Assembly (NCBI RefSeq): GCF_011758765.1
Contig: NZ_JAANOU010000001.1
Location: forward strand, 1,116,001-1,180,000
Reading direction: 5' to 3'
Length of the DNA stretch: 64,000 nt
Origin: Amycolatopsis viridis
Lineage (GTDB): Bacteria > Actinomycetota > Actinomycetes > Mycobacteriales > Pseudonocardiaceae
The stretch's first letter is position 1; each line of letters opens with the position of its first letter. The notes below the pieces were generated by a model, which saw only the letters and a program-made list of their open reading frames with translations, was not told the DNA's origin and ran no database searches. Position numbers and translations under genes: made by a program. Positions 7,683 through 16,821 of the stretch are shown in pieces.

Positions 7683-10600
7683 GGTGCACTTTGCGGTTCA
7701 ACCCGTGGCGCGGCGCTCAGCGCGGCACCGACCCGCTTGACCATCGTGTTCATCGCGTACGCGACCAGACCCATGTCGACGTCCTCGGCGGTCAGCAGCG
7801 CGAGGCAGGCACCCTGCCCGGCGGCGGTGACGAACAGGAACGCGTGCTCCATCTCGACGATGGTCTGGCGCACCGCGCCGCCGCCGAAGTGGCGCCCGGT
7901 TCCCTTGGCGAGGCTCTGGAACGCCGACGCGACCGCCGACAGGTGCTCACCGTCCTCTTCGGACAGGTTGGTGGACCTGCCGACGAGCAGGCCGTCGGCC
8001 GACAGCACGACGGCCCGGTCCGCGCCGACCACCTGCTGGAGGAGGTCGTCGAGGAGCCAGTCCAGCTCGTTGATTCCCGCGTGCGTCACGTGTGTTCTCC
8101 CCAGAACGTCGGTGGTGCTCGAATCCTGTTCGCGAGCGCGGCGAGTGCCCTGCTGGAACGCCGAGAGCCTGCTACGGGCCTGCTCGGGGCTGTCGGCGGG
8201 CACCGGGCTGTGGGCGGTGGTGGTGCGCGTCGTGGCCGGCTCGTCCTTCCTCAACTGCGGGGCCAGGTTCTGCTGCCGCCGGCGGCGCGGTAGCGGCGGG
8301 CGGTCGGGCGGGATCGGTCCGGCGTGCTGCGCTCGGACCTGCGGTGGCCGGGTGTCGACCGGAACGCGCTGGTCCAGCGGCGGACGTGCCGGAGCCTGCG
8401 GGCGCTGCGGCGGTGTGTGCTGCTGTGTTGTGTGCTGCTGGGGTTCGGTGGCGGCGACCGGAACGGTGGGGCGGAACAGGTCCCCTCGGGTATCCGCGTG
8501 CCGGCCCGGTGCGGGTGGCTCGGGCGGGGTAGCGGTCTCCGCCGGCCAGTGGTGGGCGGGCGCGGCCTGCGCCGGGACCGCCGTGTCCGCGAGCGGCCTC
8601 TCCTCGGGCAGCGGGGCGAGCAGTTCGGACCGGACGAGCACGATCGCGCGGGTGCCCCCGTAGGCGGACTCCCGCAGCGTGACCGAAATCCCGTGCCGGG
8701 CGGCCAGGCGCGCGACCACGAACAGGCCGAGACGCGGTTCCGCGGACAGCGCCATCACGCTGAAGTCCGGGGGCTCCCGCAGCATCGCGTTGAGCCGTTC
8801 GGCCTGCTCCGGCTCGATGCCCAGGCCCTGGTCCTCGATCTCGACGACCACGCCCCTGCCCACGACGTCGCCGAACACCTCGACCCGTGAGCTCGGCGGC
8901 GAGAACGAGGTGGCGTTGTCCAGCAGCTCGGCGAGCAGGTGCACCAGGTCGGCCACGACCGGGCCGGCAACCGCGACCTCGGGCAGCCTGCCGACGCTGA
9001 CGCGCGCGTAATCCTCGGTCTCGCCGGTGGCGCCGCGCACCAGTTCGGCCAGTGCGACCGGGTTGCGCCACTGCCGTCCCGGCCGCTCGCCACCGAGGAT
9101 GATCAGGTTCTCCGCGTTGCGGCGGGCTCGCGTGGACAGGTGGTCCAGGCGGAACAGCACGTCCAGCTGGTCCGGGTCCTCCTGCTTGCGCTCGGCCTCG
9201 TCGAGCGCCTTGAGCTGCCGGTGCACCAGCACCTGACTGCGGTGCGCGATGTTGAGGAAGACCTTCTTGGTGCCTTCCCGCGTCTTGGCTTCGTCCACGG
9301 CCGCGGCGATCGCCGTCTGCTGCGCCTTGTTGAAGGCGTCGGCGACCTGGCCGATCTCGTCGTCGCCGTGGTCCAGCAGCGCCACCTCGGAGTCGAGGTC
9401 GACGGCCTCACCGGACCGCACGCGCTCGACCAGCCGCGGGAGCTGCGTCTCGGCGGCCTCCAGGGTCTCCGCGCGCAGGCGCCGAAGCCGCCGGATCAGC
9501 CCGCCGGACAGGCGCCGGGCGACGAGGAACACCGCGAGCGACACGATCAGCGCGGCGGCGCCGGCGATGATCGAGGTGACCAGCGTGCGGTTCCCGTTGT
9601 CCAGGCCGATCTGGGTCGCGTTGGAACTCTGCTCGATGTAGAGGCTCATCAACGCGTTCCCGACCTGGGTCGCGGCGTCCCGCCACTGCGTCTCGGGGAC
9701 CGGCAGCGCGCTCTGGTTGCCGTGCAGGAATGCGCTTTCCACCGCGCTGAGCGTCGTCCAGGCGGGACTGGCGAGCAGCGCGTCGTACTTGGCCCGCACC
9801 GACGGGATCATCTGCGGCGCGGCCACCTCCAGTTCGGCGTGGTAGGCGCCGATCTGGCCGATGTAGGTGCGGAACTCCTCCTCGGACAGGCCGCGGCCGG
9901 CGATGCCCGCCGCCGCCAGCGCGTCCCCGCGGGACATCGCGTCGGCCGCGGTGAACAGCGGCATCGCGGTGACCCGGAGGAACGCGGTCCGGGCGTCCGG
10001 CGCACCTTCGGCCACGCCGTTGAGCCCGTTGGCGAACTCGTCGATGATGCGGTTGTAGAAGGTGTAGGCGTCGAGCGGGGTGGCTTGCCTGCTGTCCACG
10101 CGCTGCCGCATCCCAGGCAGCTGCGCGAAGTTCGCGCTGGTCCTGGCGATGCTCTGACGCACCGGCTCGGGTGCGTCGCCGACCATGTCCTGCAGCACGG
10201 AGGCCATGCGGGCGGCGGTGGCGTCGGTTCTGGCGCGCGCCTGGAGAAGGTCCGCGCCGGGTGCGCTGTTGCTCGCCACGGTGCGCAGGGTCAGCACCCG
10301 TTCGGCGCGCACCGCACCGAAGAAGAGGGCGCCCGGCTCGGCCGAGTCGTGCACCTTGGTCGCGAACTCGCGTGCGTTGACCGCCTGCACGACCAGGTAA
10401 CCCGCGAGCGCCACGCCCGCGAGCAGCAGGGCGACGCTGGGCACGATCGCGATCGCGAGCACCCTCGACCGGATCGAAGCACGCCGCCTACGTGTTCCGA
10501 ATACCTTTTCCAACGCTCTGAGGAGCCTTCCCGCAACTCGATGTGATGGCCTCGGCCCCCGGACCGGAGTTTGACACCGTGCACACGAACCACGAGGGGT

Positions 10601-10693
10601 CGTGCGACCGGGAGAGTGAACCAGTCCGGACAAGTACGAGTCAACTTCACGTTCCGTCCGCAATCGACGCCGCACCGTGGAGAAGTCGTTCAC
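7679..10693 (-). CDS. cvnA: Conservon sensor kinase fused in frame to roadblock/LC7 protein
   Basis: One uninterrupted frame of up to 1004 aa holding what are normally two genes. Order: basic N-terminus; membrane segment (about 80-105); extracellular nitrate-sensor-like region (to about 370); second membrane segment; HAMP; dimerisation helices; HATPase domain with N box LLAELLDNATSFSPP and G boxes EDQGLGI and GLFVVARLAARHG. A Pro/Gln-rich linker (about 690-860) follows, then a roadblock/LC7 domain (869-1004). No stop separates kinase and roadblock, but a strong ribosome site precedes GTG 8089, so a separate 136-aa CvnB may also be made. The N-terminal start is uncertain (GTG 10693 has no clear ribosome site). 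Confidence 0.88.
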   Translation of the reverse strand: MNDFSTVRRRLRTEREVDSYLSGLVHSPGRTTPRGSCARCQTPVRGPRPSHRVAGRLLRALEKVFGTRRRRASIRSRVLAIAIVPSVALLLAGVALAGYLVVQAVNAREFATKVHDSAEPGALFFGAVRAERVLTLRTVASNSAPGADLLQARARTDATAARMASVLQDMVGDAPEPVRQSIARTSANFAQLPGMRQRVDSRQATPLDAYTFYNRIIDEFANGLNGVAEGAPDARTAFLRVTAMPLFTAADAMSRGDALAAAGIAGRGLSEEEFRTYIGQIGAYHAELEVAAPQMIPSVRAKYDALLASPAWTTLSAVESAFLHGNQSALPVPETQWRDAATQVGNALMSLYIEQSSNATQIGLDNGNRTLVTSIIAGAAALIVSLAVFLVARRLSGGLIRRLRRLRAETLEAAETQLPRLVERVRSGEAVDLDSEVALLDHGDDEIGQVADAFNKAQQTAIAAAVDEAKTREGTKKVFLNIAHRSQVLVHRQLKALDEAERKQEDPDQLDVLFRLDHLSTRARRNAENLIILGGERPGRQWRNPVALAELVRGATGETEDYARVSVGRLPEVAVAGPVVADLVHLLAELLDNATSFSPPSSRVEVFGDVVGRGVVVEIEDQGLGIEPEQAERLNAMLREPPDFSVMALSAEPRLGLFVVARLAARHGISVTLRESAYGGTRAIVLVRSELLAPLPEERPLADTAVPAQAAPAHHWPAETATPPEPPAPGRHADTRGDLFRPTVPVAATEPQQHTTQQHTPPQRPQAPARPPLDQRVPVDTRPPQVRAQHAGPIPPDRPPLPRRRRQQNLAPQLRKDEPATTRTTTAHSPVPADSPEQARSRLSAFQQGTRRAREQDSSTTDVLGRTHVTHAGINELDWLLDDLLQQVVGADRAVVLSADGLLVGRSTNLSEEDGEHLSAVASAFQSLAKGTGRHFGGGAVRQTIVEMEHAFLFVTAAGQGACLALLTAEDVDMGLVAYAMNTMVKRVGAALSAAPRVEPQSAP
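8087..8102 (-). promoter_or_regulatory. Internal ribosome site and GTG start for the roadblock (CvnB) part
   Basis: On the minus strand GGGGAG (8102-8097) lies 7 nt before an in-frame GTG at 8089-8087. Starting there gives a 136-aa protein matching the usual length and opening of stand-alone conservon roadblock proteins. This suggests the roadblock subunit can be made on its own even though the upstream kinase frame reads through without a stop. Confidence 0.65.
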
Positions 10694-11066
10694 TGCCCGG
10701 GGTTGTCGCCGCGGGATAAGTTCTTGTTACCGCCCGCGCCGCCGGATGGTCCGGGCGATTGCTCCGGATGGCCGTAGCCTCCGGGATCAGCGGCTTTCTT
10801 CGGGGCGTTCCGCACCGTGATCGCTCCGGTACCGCCGTGCCGAACCGGATTCCAGCGACTGGCCCCCCAGCGCGTGCCCCCGGTCCCGGCCGGCCGCGCT
10901 GTTGATCAGCTGTGGCCCGGTTCACGGGGTGTCGCCGGCGGCGGACGCTGCCCGTCCGGCCGAACCTGGTTCGCCGCTGCCGGATCTGCCGGAATGGTGC
11001 GGACGGGCCTCTTCATCCGGTTTCTTCGGGTGGTTTCCCGGCAATTCCGGTGCGAGGATCCCGGAT
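10694..11066. other. Divergent intergenic region between conservon and MFS carrier
   Basis: It holds no gene I can support. It must contain promoters for the minus-strand conservon and the plus-strand carrier. A GAGG about 12 nt before the ATG at 11067 is the carrier's probable ribosome site. No palindrome or -35/-10 pair stands out. Confidence 0.5.
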
Positions 11067-12359
11067 ATGGCGAAACAGCCTCTGACCACGGATCAGCGGA
11101 ACTCGTTCCTGGCCGCCGTGCTCGGCTGGACGATGGACGCTTTCGACTATTTCATCGTCGTGTTCGTTTACGCCGACATCGCGAAAACCTTCGGTATGGG
11201 AAAGTCCGAGGTCGCGTTCATCACCACCGCGACGCTGATCATGCGTCCGGTGGGAGCGCTGATCTTCGGCCTCTGGGCGGACCGGGTGGGCCGTCGTGTT
11301 CCCTTGATGGTGGATGTCGCTTTTTACTCCGTTGTCGGTTTTGCCTGTGCCTTCGCGCCGAACTTCACAGTGCTGCTCGTTCTGCGGATGCTGTACGGCA
11401 TCGGAATGGGCGGCGAATGGGGACTGGGCGCTGCGCTGGCGATGGAGAAGATCCCGGTCGCCCGCCGCGGGTTCTTCTCCGGGGTCTTGCAGGAGGGCTA
11501 CTCCTTCGGATACCTGCTGGCCTCCCTGGCCTCGCTGGTCGTGCTGCACTGGGCCGGACTGTCCTGGCGGTGGCTGTTCGGGCTGAGCATCGTCCCCGCG
11601 CTGATCAGCCTGATCATCCGGTCGCGGGTCAAGGAGTCCGAGGCGTGGGAGCGCGCCCAGCAGCGGATGCGCGTGACCCGCACCTCGATCCGCGACATCC
11701 TGCTCGACCCGAAGATCATCCGCCGGTTCGTCTACCTGGTCCTGCTGATGACCGCGTTCAACTGGATGAGCCACGGAACGCAGGACGTCTACCCGACCTT
11801 CCTGTCCGCCCACACCAACGGCGGTGCCGGGTTGTCCAGCACCACCGCCACCTGGATCGCGGTCATCTACAACATCGGCGCGATCATCGGCGGGCTGATC
11901 TTCGGGTCGCTGTCCGAACGGTTCGGCCGCCGGCACACGATCGCGTTCTGCGCGGTGCTGGCGCTACCCATCGTGCCGCTGTTCGCGTTCTCGAGGACCG
12001 CCGCGCTGCTGTGCCTCGGGTCGTTCCTGATGCAGGTCATGGTGCAGGGCGCCTGGGGTGTGATCCCCGCGCACCTCACGGAGATGTCGCCGGACGCGAT
12101 CCGCGGGTTCTACCCGGGCGTGACCTACCAGCTCGGCAACTGCCTGGCGGCGTTCAACCTGCCGATCCAGGAGGCTCTCGCGTCCACGCACGGGTATCCG
12201 TTCGCCCTGGCCGCGACGATCGTCCCGGTGCTGGTCGTCGTCACGGTGCTGACCCTGGTGGGCAAGGAGGCCAAGGGCATCGCGTTCGGCGCCGGCGGCG
12301 CGGACGTGCCCGCGCACGGGCCGGCGCTCGGTGCGGACGGCGAAGGCCGCCGAAGCTGA
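11067..12359 (+). CDS. MFS transporter, metabolite:H+ symporter (SHS/lactate-like)
   Basis: Inner-membrane carrier of 430 aa with about 12 membrane helices. The opening [20 protein letters not shown] and the loop motifs [10 protein letters not shown] (between helices 2 and 3) and SERFGRRH (between helices 8 and 9) are typical of the SHS subgroup of the major facilitator superfamily, which imports carboxylates such as lactate or sialic acid with protons. The exact substrate cannot be read from sequence. The ATG at 11067 is chosen because upstream in-frame codons lack family similarity. It ends 21 bp before the convergent DivIVA-like gene. Confidence 0.9.
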   Translation: MAKQPLTTDQRNSFLAAVLGWTMDAFDYFIVVFVYADIAKTFGMGKSEVAFITTATLIMRPVGALIFGLWADRVGRRVPLMVDVAFYSVVGFACAFAPNFTVLLVLRMLYGIGMGGEWGLGAALAMEKIPVARRGFFSGVLQEGYSFGYLLASLASLVVLHWAGLSWRWLFGLSIVPALISLIIRSRVKESEAWERAQQRMRVTRTSIRDILLDPKIIRRFVYLVLLMTAFNWMSHGTQDVYPTFLSAHTNGGAGLSSTTATWIAVIYNIGAIIGGLIFGSLSERFGRRHTIAFCAVLALPIVPLFAFSRTAALLCLGSFLMQVMVQGAWGVIPAHLTEMSPDAIRGFYPGVTYQLGNCLAAFNLPIQEALASTHGYPFALAATIVPVLVVVTVLTLVGKEAKGIAFGAGGADVPAHGPALGADGEGRRS

Positions 12360-12379
12360 CGCGCGCCCCGGCCGGACGG

Positions 12380-13573
12380 CTACTTCGCGGACGGCGGCCG
12401 GTTCGCGGGCGGCTGCTGCTCCTCGCCGCGGGCAGCCGGGCCGGCGAGCGCGGCGGGTGGCTTGCCGGTCGCCGGAGCGGCACCACCGGGCTTGCCCGGC
12501 GCCGCCTGACCCGCGCCACCCGGCACCGCCTGCGGGGCGGCGAACACCTTCGTCGCCGCCGAAGCCCCGCCACCGGGCGCGCCACCGCCCGCCGCGGGAA
12601 CCGGGCCGGATCCGGGCGCGGGCGGCGGCACCGGCGGTACCGTCTTCGTCGCCTCACCGTCGGGCTCCGCCGCCGGGCGGCTCATGTCCACCACGGACTC
12701 TTCCCGCAGCGGCTCCAGCGCGGATTGGCTGCGCGCCAGCACCTCGTCGGTCTTGCGGAGCCGTCCGGCCACCTCCGCGCTGATCCGGGACAACCGCTCG
12801 ACCAGTTCCCGCGCCTCGCGCTCGCGTTGCTCCGCGCGCGCCGTCGCGTCCTCGACCAGTGCCCGCGCCCGCGCGGTCGCTTCGTCGACGAGCCGCTTCG
12901 CCTCGGCCGTCGCCTCCGCGATGCGGCGTTCGGCCTGCTGCTTGCTCGCCGTCTGCTGGTCCGCGACGTGCTTCTCCAGCGCGGCGCGCTGCGTCGCCAT
13001 CGACTGCTCGAAGTCGTGCTGCACGGTGCGGCGCTTGCGCTCGGCCTCGATGTCCAGCTGGGTGCGCCGCTGCGCCGCCTCGGCCGTCAGCCGCTCGACC
13101 TCGGCCTTGGTGGCCTCCAGCGCGCGCTTGTGCTCGGCCTGCAGGGCCTGCCCGTGCGAGTCCAGCTCGGACAGCAGGTTCTGGTACCGCTCCCGCAGTT
13201 TCGTGGACAGTTCGGTGGTCGCGCTCCAGTGTTCCTCCGCGGCGACCTGCGCCCGGGACGTGATCTCCTCGGCGCGCATCTCGGCCAGCTCCACGGTGCG
13301 CTGCATGCGCTCGTCGAGGTCCTCGATCCGCTCCGGCGGCCGCTTGAGCTCCTCCACCCGGTTGCGCAGCCGCGCGATCTCGCCGCGTGCGCCCTCCAGC
13401 TCCCGGGACAAGTTGCTCGCCTGGGTCATCGCGTTGTCGCGATCCGCGATCACCCGGCGCAGGTTCGCCTCGACGTGGTCCAGGTACTGCAGCACCTGGC
13501 CACGGTCGAAGCCGTGCCACACCTGGTTGTACTCACGCCTCAACGGCAGCAGGCTGTCGCGTTCGGAGACCAT
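12380..13573 (-). CDS. DivIVA-domain coiled-coil protein
   Basis: Cytoplasmic structural protein of 397 aa. The N-terminus (about 3-45) carries a DivIVA-like segment with YNQVWHGFDRGQVLQYLDHV. A long charged coiled coil rich in Ala, Glu and Arg follows (about 50-290), then a disordered Pro/Gly/Ala-rich tail (300-397). Such proteins bind curved membrane and organise polar growth or cell division in actinobacteria (Wag31 relatives). This one is not the canonical Wag31, whose neighbours are division genes. The ATG at 13573 is preferred over GTG 13594, though neither has a strong ribosome site. Confidence 0.8.
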   Translation of the reverse strand: MVSERDSLLPLRREYNQVWHGFDRGQVLQYLDHVEANLRRVIADRDNAMTQASNLSRELEGARGEIARLRNRVEELKRPPERIEDLDERMQRTVELAEMRAEEITSRAQVAAEEHWSATTELSTKLRERYQNLLSELDSHGQALQAEHKRALEATKAEVERLTAEAAQRRTQLDIEAERKRRTVQHDFEQSMATQRAALEKHVADQQTASKQQAERRIAEATAEAKRLVDEATARARALVEDATARAEQREREARELVERLSRISAEVAGRLRKTDEVLARSQSALEPLREESVVDMSRPAAEPDGEATKTVPPVPPPAPGSGPVPAAGGGAPGGGASAATKVFAAPQAVPGGAGQAAPGKPGGAAPATGKPPAALAGPAARGEEQQPPANRPPSAK

Positions 13574-13632
13574 GGCAGAACCGTACCCGCGCACAGCGTG
13601 TTAACACCGTCAGGCCGCGGCCGGTGTGTCAC

Positions 13633-15627
13633 TCACCAGTGGAATCCCCTGGTCAGTTTGATCAGGGCGTTCGCCGCGCGGGACAGGTGCCGCTCGCCCT
13701 TGCCGATGCGCAGCTCGCCGCCGCCACCGGCCGCCGCCGAGTCGGGGAAGACCCGGTACCCCTCGTAGGCGATCGCGTCGACCAGGCCGGGCAGCAGCGT
13801 GTAGGCCGCCTGGATCAGGTACCCCTCCGGGGTGCCGATGTGCTTGGGCCGGTTCTTCAGCGCCCGCACCACCATGGCCGCGGCCTGGTCCGGCGATTTC
13901 GTCGGGAACGCGTCGTAGATCTTCGTCGGCCGGATCATCGGCGTGCGGACCAGCGGCATGTGGATGGTGGTGAAGGTGATGCCGTCGCCGTGCGTCTCGG
14001 TCGCCGCGATCTTGCTGAAGTAGTCGAGCGCCGCCTTCGACGCGACGTAGGCGGAGAAGCGCGGCGCGATGCCCTGCACCCCGATCGACGACACGTTGAC
14101 GATGTGCCCGAACTTCCGCTCCGCCATGTGCGGCAGCACCGCGAGGATCAGCCGCACCGCGCCGAAGTAGTTGATCGCCATCGCGCGCTCGTAGTCGTGG
14201 AAGCGGTCGAAGGACAGCTTGATCGAGCGCCGGATCGACCGGCCGGCGTTGTTCACCAGCATGTCGATGCGGCCGTGGTCGGCCAGCATCTGGTCGACGA
14301 TCTTGCGCACGGCCTCCTCGTCGGTGAGGTCCGCCGGGTAGACCGAGGCGGACCCGCCGGCGGCGACGATCTCGTCCCGGACTTCCGTCAGCTCCGCCTC
14401 CCGCCGCGCGACGAGCAGCGGGACCCCGCCCTCCGCGGCGACCTTCAGCGCGGTCGCCCGCCCGATGCCGGACGAGGCGCCGGTGATGATCACGCGCCGG
14501 CCGTCCAGCTCGCCGCGCGGCCCGTGCTTGCGCGCGCGGAACGGGTCGAGGTGCTCGCGCCAGTACCGCCACAGCACCGGCGCGTAGTCCTCGATCCGCG
14601 GCACGTCGATCCCGCCGGCGGCCAGCTCCTTGCGGGTCGCCGCGGAGGCGAAGACCGACGGGAACGACAGCGTGTCCAGCAGGACGGCCGGGATGCCCAG
14701 GCGCTCCAGGAACGCGTCCCGGGTGATGGTGAACCCGGGCACGTGCTCGCTCAGCCGGGCCAGCTTCAGCAGGCCGCGGGAGAGCCGCCGGTCGAGTTCC
14801 AGGTTGATCGTCGGCGCGCCGGCCGCGCGAGCGAACGCGTTGTAGACGCACACCACCGACTGCGGTTCGGGGCTGACCAGGTGGAACGCGCGCCCGTCCA
14901 GCCCGGGCCGGACGACGAGTTCCAGCAGCGCCCTGGCCACGTAGTCGACGGGGACGACGTTCGTGTCGCCCAGGTCGGGCCCGGCGAGCGGCACGTCCGG
15001 CAGCGCGGCGAGCCTGCTGATCGCGGGGAACAGGTAGTACGGCCCGTCGATCTTGTCCATCTCGCCGGTCTGCGAGTGGCCCACCACCACGGCGGGCCGG
15101 TACACCCGCCACGGCACCTCGGACTGCTGCCGGACGATCCGCTCGGCCTCGAACTTCGTCCGGTGGTACGGGGTGGGCAGGCGCTGGCCGACGTCGAACA
15201 TCTCCTCGGTGAACACGCCCTCGTGGTCACCGGCCACGGCCACGGACGAGACGTGGTGCAGGCAGCCGGCGCCGATGTCGGCGGCCAGCCCGAGCACGTG
15301 CCGGGTGCCGTCGACGTTGGCCTTGACGCTGGTCGCGTCGTCGGCGGTGAGGTCGTAGAGCGCGGCGAGGTGCACCAGCCCGTCCACCTTGCCGCGCAGC
15401 CCGGCGCGCACGTCCTCGCCGACGCCCAGGCCCTCCCGGCCGATGTCGCCGTCGACGAGGGTGACCTTCTCCGGGTGCGGCCAGCCGCTGACCAGGTCGG
15501 TCAGCCGCTCCCGCGACTTCTCGCGCACCAGGAGGAACACCCGCTCGACGTCCTCCCGCGCGAGCAGCAGCGGGGTGAAGTGGCGCCCGATCAGCCCGGT
15601 GGCCCCCGTGACGAGATACCCGGTCAT
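13633..15627 (-). CDS. Two-domain SDR oxidoreductase, acyl-CoA reductase-like (AcrA1 type)
   Basis: Protein of 664 aa with two Rossmann domains. The N-terminal extended SDR (1-360) has VTGATGLIGRH at the dinucleotide site and YHRTKFEAE as the Tyr-x-x-x-Lys pair. The C-terminal classical SDR (about 380-600) has ITGASSGIGRA, NNAG and YVASKAALD. This layout matches mycobacterial AcrA1 (Rv3391 type), annotated as a multifunctional enzyme with fatty acyl-CoA reductase activity, so it probably reduces acyl-CoA or acyl groups to aldehyde/alcohol for wax or lipid synthesis. The start at 15627 has GGAGGG upstream. Confidence 0.85.
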   Translation of the reverse strand: MTGYLVTGATGLIGRHFTPLLLAREDVERVFLLVREKSRERLTDLVSGWPHPEKVTLVDGDIGREGLGVGEDVRAGLRGKVDGLVHLAALYDLTADDATSVKANVDGTRHVLGLAADIGAGCLHHVSSVAVAGDHEGVFTEEMFDVGQRLPTPYHRTKFEAERIVRQQSEVPWRVYRPAVVVGHSQTGEMDKIDGPYYLFPAISRLAALPDVPLAGPDLGDTNVVPVDYVARALLELVVRPGLDGRAFHLVSPEPQSVVCVYNAFARAAGAPTINLELDRRLSRGLLKLARLSEHVPGFTITRDAFLERLGIPAVLLDTLSFPSVFASAATRKELAAGGIDVPRIEDYAPVLWRYWREHLDPFRARKHGPRGELDGRRVIITGASSGIGRATALKVAAEGGVPLLVARREAELTEVRDEIVAAGGSASVYPADLTDEEAVRKIVDQMLADHGRIDMLVNNAGRSIRRSIKLSFDRFHDYERAMAINYFGAVRLILAVLPHMAERKFGHIVNVSSIGVQGIAPRFSAYVASKAALDYFSKIAATETHGDGITFTTIHMPLVRTPMIRPTKIYDAFPTKSPDQAAAMVVRALKNRPKHIGTPEGYLIQAAYTLLPGLVDAIAYEGYRVFPDSAAAGGGGELRIGKGERHLSRAANALIKLTRGFHW

Positions 15628-15737
15628 GTGCCTGCCCTCCGCCGTGCCTGCCCCGACCGGCTGCATTGTGCGTCAGCGCGGCGGGCCTTGACCACAGTCC
15701 TAGTGCACGGGGTTCCCCCGGTGATCACCGGGCGAGG

Positions 15738-15753
15738 GTAAAGTCGTCTTTAC
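15738..15753. promoter_or_regulatory. Inverted repeat between divergent SDR and Bax inhibitor genes
   Basis: GTAAAG (15738-15743) and CTTTAC (15748-15753) form a perfect 6-4-6 inverted repeat in otherwise GC-rich DNA. It is followed at once by TTGACG, which could be a -35 element for the plus-strand gene. It looks like an operator; the regulator is unknown. Confidence 0.45.
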
Positions 15754-15823
15754 TTGACGGGAACCGGCAGGGCGCTGCCGACGTTGAACCCGATGCAGGT
15801 GCCAGTAGATCCAGGAGGATCAG

Positions 15824-16660
15824 GTGCGTTCCACAAGCAACCCAGCGTTCCGCAACCTGCCTACCGGCGGCGCGGGATACGGCTCCTACGGGCCGAACGT
15901 AGGCTTCAACCAGCCCCAGGGCATGCCCGGGTACGGCATGCCGTCCGGCTACGGCGGCCCCCAGGCGCCGTCGGCCGAACGCCCCATGACGGTCGACGAC
16001 GTGGTCATCAAAACCGGTGCGAGCCTGGCCACCGCCCTGATCACCGGCGTGCTCGCCGCCACCTGGGCGATGTCCCAGGCCCATGCGCGCGCGCTCGGCC
16101 CGGTCCTGGGGCTGATGGTCGGCGGCATGCTCGTCGGTCTCGTGCTGTCGCTGATCATGATCTTCCGGCGGAAGCCGAGCGGCCCGATGACGCTGCTGTA
16201 CTCGGCGGCCGAAGGTGTCTTCCTCGGTGCGATCACCGGGCTGTTCGAGTTCATCTACCCGGGCATCGCGCTGCAGGCGATCGTCGGCACGGCGGGCGTG
16301 TTCATCACGATGCTGGTGGTCTACAAGACCGGTGCGGTGAAGGTCACGCCGAAGCTCACCAAGTGGATCATCGGTGCGACGGCCGGTGCTGCGATCCTGA
16401 TGCTGTTCAACCTGATCATGAGCCTGTTCGGGGTGAACACCGGCCTGCGGGACGGTCACCCGCTCGCGATCATCTTCAGCCTGCTCGTGATCGGCATCGC
16501 GGCGTTCAACTTCCTGCTCGACTTCGACATGACGGACCAGATGATCCGCCAGGGCATGCCGGCCAGGTGGGCGTGGTTCGCCGCCTTCGGCCTGATGACC
16601 ACGCTGGTCTGGCTCTACCTGGAGATCCTGCGCCTGCTGTCGTACCTGCAGAACGACTAG
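15824..16660 (+). CDS. Bax inhibitor-1/YccA family membrane protein
   Basis: Integral membrane protein of 278 aa. The first 55 residues are Gly/Pro/Tyr-rich and cytoplasmic; the rest forms about seven membrane helices with the family ending FDMTDQMIRQGMPARWAW and a final LYLEILRLL helix. The family includes calcium-leak channels and FtsH-interacting proteins in other bacteria; its role here is unknown. The start is GTG 15824 with a perfect AGGAGG (15813-15818) 5 nt upstream. A strong terminator follows at 16688. Confidence 0.92.
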   Translation: MRSTSNPAFRNLPTGGAGYGSYGPNVGFNQPQGMPGYGMPSGYGGPQAPSAERPMTVDDVVIKTGASLATALITGVLAATWAMSQAHARALGPVLGLMVGGMLVGLVLSLIMIFRRKPSGPMTLLYSAAEGVFLGAITGLFEFIYPGIALQAIVGTAGVFITMLVVYKTGAVKVTPKLTKWIIGATAGAAILMLFNLIMSLFGVNTGLRDGHPLAIIFSLLVIGIAAFNFLLDFDMTDQMIRQGMPARWAWFAAFGLMTTLVWLYLEILRLLSYLQND

Positions 16661-16687
16661 CGGTTCCTCGGCGCTTTCCCGTTCCTC

Positions 16688-16729
16688 AGGAGGACATCCG
16701 GTGACCAGCCGGGTGTCCTCCTTGTTTTT
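16688..16729 (+). terminator. Rho-independent terminator after the Bax inhibitor gene
   Basis: AGGAGGACA (16688-16696) pairs with TGTCCTCCT (16714-16722). An inner CCGG/CCGG extends the stem to about 14 bp, and the loop is 7 nt. A TTGTTTTT run follows on the plus strand. Confidence 0.92.
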
Positions 16730-16821
16730 CGTCACCCTTCCGTGGGGCGGTGATCGCCAAGGCGGCTACGCGGTGTTTGATACGAGGCGTTGTCTCGTCC
16801 CTTTACATCTGTGAGGTCCGC

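Noticed and set aside
10817..13768. Plus-strand frame of 983 codons over the MFS and DivIVA-like region
   Set aside because: Its translation is low-complexity Arg/Ala/Gly. The recognisable MFS and DivIVA-like proteins are in other frames; long open shadows are normal at this GC content.
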